This document shows, piece after piece, positions 14,694 to 18,706 of a stretch of DNA of 18,706 bases. The DNA is from Archangium sp. (GTDB lineage: Bacteria; Myxococcota; Myxococcia; Myxococcales; Myxococcaceae): contig JAEUJR010000003.1 of assembly GCA_016793585.1 (NCBI GenBank), positions 1 through 18,706 on the forward strand, written 5' to 3'. The notes beneath the pieces are model-generated. The model did no database searches and was not told the origin of the DNA. It saw only the letters and a list, made by a program, of their open reading frames with translations. Within the stretch, counting starts at the first letter, position 1. Each line of letters opens with the position of its first letter. The position numbers and the translations under genes were made by a program.

Positions 14694-14738
14694 CGAACGC
14701 GCTATGTCTCGCGCCACCACCTCTGCGAGGAGCACCGC

Positions 14739-15107
14739 ATGTCCTGGAGCACCTGGGCGAACTGGAACGGCACCATCGAGCAGACGCTGGCCGACGCGCA
14801 GCACGCCGCCGCTGGTGATGCGAGCCTCGCCGACGCGAAGAAGGCCGCGAACAAGACCGGCACTCCGGGCATTCTCACCGTCGACACGCTGGCTGATCAT
14901 CAGATGCTCGGGCGCTGCTGGGTGCTGACGCCGGCAGAGCTGCACCAGCACTTCGGTTCGAAGACGCCGCACAAGAAGGCCATCGAGGTCGGGCAGGACG
15001 CCTTCGTGAAGGGCCTCGAAGAGGGTCAGGCCGTCGCGGTGACGGCGTGGTCGCGCGGCCTGCCGGTCGCGGTGTTGTTCGCAGGGCAGCTCGTCAAGAG
15101 GCGCTGA
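14739..15107 (+). CDS. Small hypothetical protein, unrecognised
   Basis: 122 residues beginning M-S-W-S-T-W-A-N-W-N-G-T. A clear Shine-Dalgarno sequence GAGGAG (14728-14733) lies 5 nt before the ATG, one of the best in the window. The protein has no signal peptide or membrane helix. It has an Ala/Asp-rich helical N-terminal third and a C-terminal part of alternating hydrophobic strands (A-V-A-V-T-A-W-S-R-G-L-P-V-A-V-L-F), so it is probably a small soluble cytoplasmic protein. It follows the DUF2723 gene by 45 bp on the same strand and could share its transcript. It converges on the frameshifted lipoprotein gene with 6 bp between stops. No family recognised. Confidence 0.68.
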   Translation: MSWSTWANWNGTIEQTLADAQHAAAGDASLADAKKAANKTGTPGILTVDTLADHQMLGRCWVLTPAELHQHFGSKTPHKKAIEVGQDAFVKGLEEGQAVAVTAWSRGLPVAVLFAGQLVKRR

Positions 15108-15120
15108 CCGCGCTCAGCGC
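15101..15120. terminator. Candidate bidirectional hairpin spanning two convergent stop codons
   Basis: GCGCTGA (15101-15107) and TCAGCGC (15114-15120) form a perfect 7-bp inverted repeat with a CCGCGC loop. Each arm contains the stop codon of one convergent gene. There is no U-tract on either side, so it may block RNA polymerase weakly or protect 3' ends rather than act as a classic intrinsic terminator. Confidence 0.45.
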
Positions 15121-15718
15121 TCCAGCCGGCGGTTGAAGGCCTCGGCGGTGCGCACCGCGTCTTCGCGCGAGAACAGCAACGTGTACGTGAAGCCGCCACC
15201 GTCATCGAACTCGGTGTGAATGGCGGCCTTTGGCGCGAAGAGACGGAACAGCAGGAGCGGCGCGGTCGCCATGACGATGCTCCCGGCGCCGATGAGGCCC
15301 ATCGAGAGCTGCCCTTGCGGCTGCGTCAGCAGGTCACCGCTCGTGGCGCCGGGCGTATTGAGCTGGCTGACGAGCATGGCGATGCCAGCGCCCAGCAGAC
15401 CGAGCCCGATCGCCTCACCGCCCCACGTGATGGCGAGCGCCCGGTTGCGCTGCTCTCGCCACGCGATGAGGGTGGGACGCGGTCAGAAGCGCCAGCGGCT
15501 GCGTAGAAGTCGAGCTCGTCGTCGATGGGCGCGTCGCCTTGACGGAGCGAACGGAGCCACTGGTACTGGCCCGGCGCATAGCGGCGATCTCCGCGGTAGA
15601 AGGTGGTGCGGTTCGACGCGATGGTGGCTTCGAGCCGTTGGCCGTTCGGCTGAAGGCGGGGCACGGTCGCGAAGCAGCCAGACAGCAACATCACCAGCAG
15701 TACAGCGCACAGACGCAC
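15114..15718 (-). pseudogene. Lipoprotein with two membrane helices, interrupted by a 1-nt frameshift
   Basis: The first part starts at GTG 15718 with V-R-L-C-A-V-L-L-V-M-L-L-S-G-C, a lipoprotein signal with Cys15 after L-L-S-G, and runs to about F-Y-A-A-A-G-A-S near 15490. The reading then continues in another frame as P-T-L-I-A-W-R-E-Q-R-N-R-A-L, two hydrophobic segments and F-N-R-R-L-E-R, ending at 15114. The downstream frame is closed on its upstream side by TGA at 15483-15485, and its first ATG (15377) falls inside a helix, so it is not a separate gene. Adding one base near 15480-15490 restores a continuous 201-residue protein. This is either a recent single-base deletion or a base-calling error. 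Family not recognised; the intact product would sit in the cell envelope. Confidence 0.78.
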
Positions 15719-15724
15719 GTGAGA

Positions 15725-15729
15725 CCTCC
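15725..15729 (-). promoter_or_regulatory. Shine-Dalgarno sequence (GGAGG) fixing a GTG start
   Basis: GGAGG on the minus strand lies 6 nt upstream of GTG at 15718, immediately ahead of the lipoprotein signal peptide. It selects this start over upstream codons in the same open frame, which would place about 50 polar residues before the signal peptide. Confidence 0.7.
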
Positions 15730-15864
15730 GTTGGTGCTGCACATGGGTCGCGGCCCCGGGAATGTCGCAATCGAATCGTTCGGAATTCAGCGAACCCGTG
15801 CGGTTGCAGCCCTGAGGCACCTTCGACCCGCGTGCAGCGTCGTGCCGCCCGTTACGAATTGGGC

Positions 15865-16506
15865 ATGGCACGCAGAGCGCTCGGCCCGGCTGCTCCCCTC
15901 GTCGCGACGGCGCTGCTCAGCGTCGCCGCGTGGCTCTCGTGGCAGTCGGCTCCAGTGCTCTTCCCCGGCCCACCGTCGGAGCCGGTCGTCGTCGACTGCC
16001 GGAAGTGGCTCGAGCAGCCGCGCGCGTTCGGCCCGTGGGTCGAGCTGCGTCACTGTCGTCTCGACGCTGGCCTCGCCGTCACTCGCCGCTGGCGCAGCCT
16101 CGACAAGAACGCGCCCGCGCGAACGATGTCGGTCTTCCTTCCCCTGATGCCGGCCGACGACACCGAGCGGGGAGAGTTGCGCGCGGTCGTCGCCACGCAC
16201 GAGCCCGAGCTGATGAAGCTGCTCGACACGCTGACACCGCTGTCAGTACCCGAGGCGAAGCGCTTTCTCGACGAACATGGAGAGCGACTGAACGCCTTGC
16301 TCGAGCCGACGCACCTTCGAGGGGTGGTGCTCGAGACGGCGACGCCCGAGGCGCAGGCCGTGCTGCACGAGCTCGGTCACGACGACGCGCTGGTGCTCGA
16401 GCAGGGCCAGACGCCTGACACCTCGAACGAGAAGCTGCAGCTCGCGGCGGCGGGAGTGCTCGTCGCGCTCGCGGTCGCGGTGATGCTGGTGCGCGCTCCG
16501 GCGTGA
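15865..16506 (+). CDS. Hypothetical protein with N- and C-terminal membrane helices
   Basis: 213 residues starting M-A-R-R-A-L-G. The frame is open far upstream, but the ATG at 15865 directly precedes the first hydrophobic helix (about residues 9-27), and TACGAA (15853-15858) lies 6 nt before it as a possible -10 of a leaderless mRNA. The middle ~160 residues are soluble and probably extracytoplasmic, with two Cys (V-D-C-R-K-W and R-H-C-R-L) that could form a disulfide. A second helix (L-Q-L-A-A-A-G-V-L-V-A-L-A-V-A-V-M-L) ends the protein. It is divergent from the frameshifted lipoprotein gene; the 146-bp gap between them shows no strong motif. Its last codons and stop fall inside the first copy of a direct repeat. 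No family recognised. Confidence 0.72.
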   Translation: MARRALGPAAPLVATALLSVAAWLSWQSAPVLFPGPPSEPVVVDCRKWLEQPRAFGPWVELRHCRLDAGLAVTRRWRSLDKNAPARTMSVFLPLMPADDTERGELRAVVATHEPELMKLLDTLTPLSVPEAKRFLDEHGERLNALLEPTHLRGVVLETATPEAQAVLHELGHDDALVLEQGQTPDTSNEKLQLAAAGVLVALAVAVMLVRAPA

Positions 16507-16580
16507 GACGAAGCCCAAAGCGAGCCTGAGGAGCGGCGGCCTCCATCATCACGTCCGGTCCATGCCGCGGCGAGGTTGGC
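16498..16580. repeat. Direct repeat, copy 1 (83 bp)
   Basis: Runs from CCGGCGTGAGACG to CGAGGTTGGC and recurs at 16608-16689. The two copies differ by one substitution (CCCAAAGCG versus CCCCAAGCG) and one missing C. Copy 1 includes the last codons and TGA of the gene ending at 16506. It contains a GGAG-CGGCGGC-CTCC hairpin. Confidence 0.92.
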
Positions 16581-16590
16581 TCGCGACGGC
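16564..16590. terminator. GC-rich hairpin between convergent genes
   Basis: GCCG-CG-GCGAG pairs with CTCGC-GA-CGGC around a GTTGG loop, giving nine pairs with an internal 2x2 mismatch. It lies at the 3' edge of repeat copy 1, between two convergent genes, where a terminator is expected. There is no U-tract, so the assignment is tentative. Confidence 0.4.
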
Positions 16591-16607
16591 GGAGTCGAAC
16601 TGAGAAG

Positions 16608-16689
16608 CCGGCGTGAGACGAAGCCCCAAGCGAGCCTGAGGAGCGGCGGCTCCATCATCACGTCCGGTCCATGCCGCGGCGAGGTTGGC
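16608..16689. repeat. Direct repeat, copy 2 (82 bp)
   Basis: Second copy of the element at 16498-16580, offset by 110 bp with a 27-bp unrelated spacer. It ends 2 bp before the stop codon of the DUF3556 gene. The loss of one C relative to copy 1 keeps the small hairpin (GGAG-CGGCGG-CTCC) intact. Confidence 0.92.
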
Positions 16690-16691
16690 CG

Positions 16692-18335
16692 TCAGCTCGT
16701 CGTCCACGCCTGATGTCTGCGCAGCTGCTCGATGCCGAGCGAGCCCGCCTCGAGCTGGCCCTTCTTCGCGTCGACGACCCGCCACGCGAGCGCCTGCACG
16801 TGAATCGGCTGCGACTCGATGAACACGCAGCGCACCTCGCCCTCGTCGAAGCCGCACTGCCGCTGAAGCGACGAGAGCAGCTGCTCCTGGTGCAGGTGGC
16901 CTTCGCCGAAGTTCCAGCCGATGGCCATGCCGGCGATGAGCTCTCCGTCGAGCCACTCGTAGTCCTGCAGGCGGTCGACGGCCTTCGGTACCAGGTGCGG
17001 CAGACAGCGCCCGTGCAAGTGCATCAGGCGAAACGCCATCACCTTGCCGACCATGCCGACGGCCGTGCCCTTCTCGTAGAAGGGCTTGAGCTGGTCGTAG
17101 ATCCACGGGCTGGTCGCGGTCAGCTTCTCGAGCTTCTTCACCGCGTCTTTGCGAATGAACCAGACCGAGCACGCCCAGTTGCCGGCGTAGTACCGCATGG
17201 AGAGCAGGAACGAGATGAGGTCGGGGCGCAGGTTGCCGAGAATCGGCAGCACGAGCGTGAAGGTGACGACGAACGCGGCGACCCACGTCGGACCGAGCGT
17301 GAGCAGCGACACCTCGGGGTGTGCCCAGAAGAGCGCGAAGCCGCCGTAGACGACCGCCACGTTCCACTCGAGCGGCACTCCCATGGGCACGTTGCTGGTG
17401 ATGTACGTGTGGAGCATCAACATCAGCACGATGGCGACGACCGGCGGCGTGCCGAGCGGCGTGAGCAGGAATGCGATGGGAACACCGAGCTCGAAGAGCG
17501 TGCCCAGGTGCGCCATGGCCGTCGCGAGCGTCGAGGGACGCAGGTCGGCCGGGTAACTCTTGTACATCAGTTTTCGCATCCACTCGAAGCGCGTAAACGG
17601 GCCATTACTGGTCATCACGGCAACGACGGTTGGAAAATGATGGTTGAGTTTGGAGACGCCGGCGAAGAACCAGAGCGCGAGCTGAACGGCCATGGCGCCG
17701 GCAATCCAATTGGTCGCGAACGCGAAGCAGACGATGGTGACCCAGTAGTGCTCGGCGCGCGCGGCGAGGAAGGTCGTCTTGTCGAGCACTCCGAGGATGG
17801 GGACGATGACGACGATGGGCAGGAACTCGTCGAAGCCGGGCGTGGGCGCGACGAGTGCGCGGACGAGGGAGACGAGCAAGCCGGCGTAGAGCAACACGTC
17901 GACGACGGTGCGGCGGTCGGAGCCGATGAGCGGCACGCCGGGAAAGAGCGGCAGCTTCGTGGTGCCGGGGCGCAGGAAGTAGAGCAGGCCTCCGAGCGGC
18001 GGCAGGTAGCGGCCGGTGAGCGGGCCCGAGCCACAGCCGAAGCCGAGCACCTCGAAGAAGAGGCTGAAGGTGACGGCCTTCTGGAACGCGATGGGGTTCA
18101 GCCACCACGAAGCGATGTCGGCGTAGCCACCGAGACCGGGCGTGAAGCTGCAGAAGAACATCCACGCGGCGACGTAGCCGGCGATCTTCAACGCGTACGC
18201 GACGTAGACGGGAATCGGAGCGCCGTAGCCCTGCAGCGCCCACGCCTGACAGACCTGCTGGCCACGCGGTTCGAGCGGTTGTTCGACCCAGACGAGCGGG
18301 TCGTACGGCGGCGGCGTCGGGTCGAGCAGTCCCAT
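16692..18335 (-). CDS. DUF3556 family multi-pass membrane protein
   Basis: 547 residues with roughly nine to eleven hydrophobic helices between about residues 45 and 385, then a ~160-residue soluble C-terminal domain. The opening M-G-L-L-D-P and the blocks F-E-V-L-G-F-G-C-G-S-G-P-L-T-G-R, F-L-R-P-G-T-T-K-L-P and D-R-R-T-V-V-D-V-L-L-Y match the DUF3556 family, which I recall chiefly from mycobacteria and related actinobacteria. Function is unknown. A GAGGGG sequence 3 nt before the ATG is a plausible ribosome-binding site. It starts 43 bp after the stop of the upstream DUF2269-like gene on the same strand, so the two are probably an operon. Its end abuts repeat copy 2. Family call from memory of conserved blocks. 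Confidence 0.8.
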   Translation of the reverse strand: MGLLDPTPPPYDPLVWVEQPLEPRGQQVCQAWALQGYGAPIPVYVAYALKIAGYVAAWMFFCSFTPGLGGYADIASWWLNPIAFQKAVTFSLFFEVLGFGCGSGPLTGRYLPPLGGLLYFLRPGTTKLPLFPGVPLIGSDRRTVVDVLLYAGLLVSLVRALVAPTPGFDEFLPIVVIVPILGVLDKTTFLAARAEHYWVTIVCFAFATNWIAGAMAVQLALWFFAGVSKLNHHFPTVVAVMTSNGPFTRFEWMRKLMYKSYPADLRPSTLATAMAHLGTLFELGVPIAFLLTPLGTPPVVAIVLMLMLHTYITSNVPMGVPLEWNVAVVYGGFALFWAHPEVSLLTLGPTWVAAFVVTFTLVLPILGNLRPDLISFLLSMRYYAGNWACSVWFIRKDAVKKLEKLTATSPWIYDQLKPFYEKGTAVGMVGKVMAFRLMHLHGRCLPHLVPKAVDRLQDYEWLDGELIAGMAIGWNFGEGHLHQEQLLSSLQRQCGFDEGEVRCVFIESQPIHVQALAWRVVDAKKGQLEAGSLGIEQLRRHQAWTTS

Positions 18336-18378
18336 GGTCCCCTCACGGCGTCAGCGCGGAAGGGGCGAGTCATACCAC

Positions 18379-18706
18379 TCACGAGCCCCACAAGGACGGC
18401 TTCGCCACCATCGCGAAGATGATGAACACCGACACGCCGAACGCAGGCACCCCCAGCACCAGCCACACGCGATTCAGCCGATGAAACCGCTCGGGCAACG
18501 CGGCACCTGACTCGAGCGCCACCTTCGTCATCTTGCGCAGCTCGATCTGAATCCACGCGGCGGGCAGCCAGAGCACCATCGCTCCGAGGTAACCGCCGAG
18601 GCTCGCCAGCACCCACGGCGTCGTCCACGGCAAACCATACACACTCACCAGATACGCTCCCGTCAGTGGAGAAATCACGCCCGACGGAACCGTGAACACC
18701 CAATCT
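18379..18706 (-). CDS. DUF2269-like integral membrane protein (N-terminus outside window)
   Basis: At least 108 residues are encoded and the frame stays open to the window edge, reading D-W-V-F-T-V-P-S-G-V-I before the first Val codon that could serve as a start. The gene therefore probably continues beyond 18706. Three hydrophobic helices are visible (near Y-L-V-S-V-Y-G-L, V-L-A-S-L-G-G-Y-L-G-A-M-V-L and W-L-V-L-G-V-P-A-F-G-V-S-V-F-I-I-F-A-M-V). The order F-T-x-P-x-G, T-G-A-Y-L-V and the Lys/Arg-rich loop before R-V-W resemble DUF2269 membrane proteins. Function unknown. It is probably the first gene of an operon with the DUF3556 gene. Confidence 0.65.
   Translation of the reverse strand, partial: DWVFTVPSGVISPLTGAYLVSVYGLPWTTPWVLASLGGYLGAMVLWLPAAWIQIELRKMTKVALESGAALPERFHRLNRVWLVLGVPAFGVSVFIIFAMVAKPSLWGS

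Noticed and set aside
15114..15377. A separate 87-residue protein starting at ATG 15377
   Set aside because: The ATG lies inside a hydrophobic helix, has no ribosome-binding site, and the sequence upstream in the same frame continues the lipoprotein, so it is the tail of a frameshifted gene.
15220..15864. N-terminal extension of the gene at 15865 back to ATG 15220
   Set aside because: The extra 215 residues are Arg/Ser-rich, run antisense to the lipoprotein gene and would bury the membrane anchor in the middle of the protein.
16585..16610. tRNA-like T-loop (GTTCGACTCC on the minus strand) between the direct repeats
   Set aside because: The flanking bases do not pair into a T-stem, and no acceptor stem or anticodon arm could be found nearby.

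Overview
The window is very GC-rich DNA (mostly G or C at third codon positions) from a bacterium that is probably a member of the Myxococcota. The main evidence is the long surface protein at 9598-12801, whose C-terminus has the MYXO-CTERM layout: a Cys-x-Cys pair, a hydrophobic helix and an Arg cluster, after a long Gly/Ala/Thr linker. The Tat-exported DUF1501 protein, the many lipoproteins and the tight packing of genes fit this. No rRNA, tRNA, IS element, phage gene or CRISPR array was seen.

Layout. At 2-1990 are the end of one gene and a Tat-exported DUF1501 protein, probably one operon. At 2033-2935 is a peptidoglycan-binding L,D-transpeptidase with no visible signal peptide. At 2913-3972 a DUF4345 membrane protein and a TetR regulator diverge from a 19-bp palindrome. 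At 4076-6161 a cytochrome P450 and a second TetR regulator diverge from a 20-bp palindrome. At 6272-8398 is a lone [4Fe-4S] molybdopterin oxidoreductase. At 8404-12801 (minus strand) is a large signal peptide/somatomedin-B-like/nine-TIG/Cys-rich/MYXO-CTERM surface protein followed by a lipoprotein. Divergent from it at 12867-14693 is a DUF2723 (TMEM260-type) membrane glycosyltransferase. The remainder holds a small unknown protein, a frameshifted lipoprotein/membrane gene, a two-helix membrane-anchored unknown, a pair of ~83-bp direct repeats, a DUF3556 membrane protein and the end of a DUF2269-like membrane protein.

Most interesting point. Human TMEM260, the animal member of the DUF2723 group, O-mannosylates IPT/TIG domains of MET, RON and plexins. 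Here a DUF2723 protein is divergently paired, a few tens of bases away, with a secreted protein built of nine TIG domains. Eight of the nine repeats keep a Thr at the position corresponding to the modified Thr in MET (the T of GG-x-x-[IL]-T). This suggests a bacterial enzyme-substrate pair for TIG-domain O-glycosylation. It is inference from domain identity, synteny and motif; no biochemical evidence is visible.

Regulation. Several genes have a -10-like hexamer 6-8 nt before the start codon and no Shine-Dalgarno sequence, which suggests leaderless transcripts. Others (407, 14739, 15718) have clear Shine-Dalgarno sequences. Both TetR palindromes overlap the predicted -10 elements of the gene they probably control.
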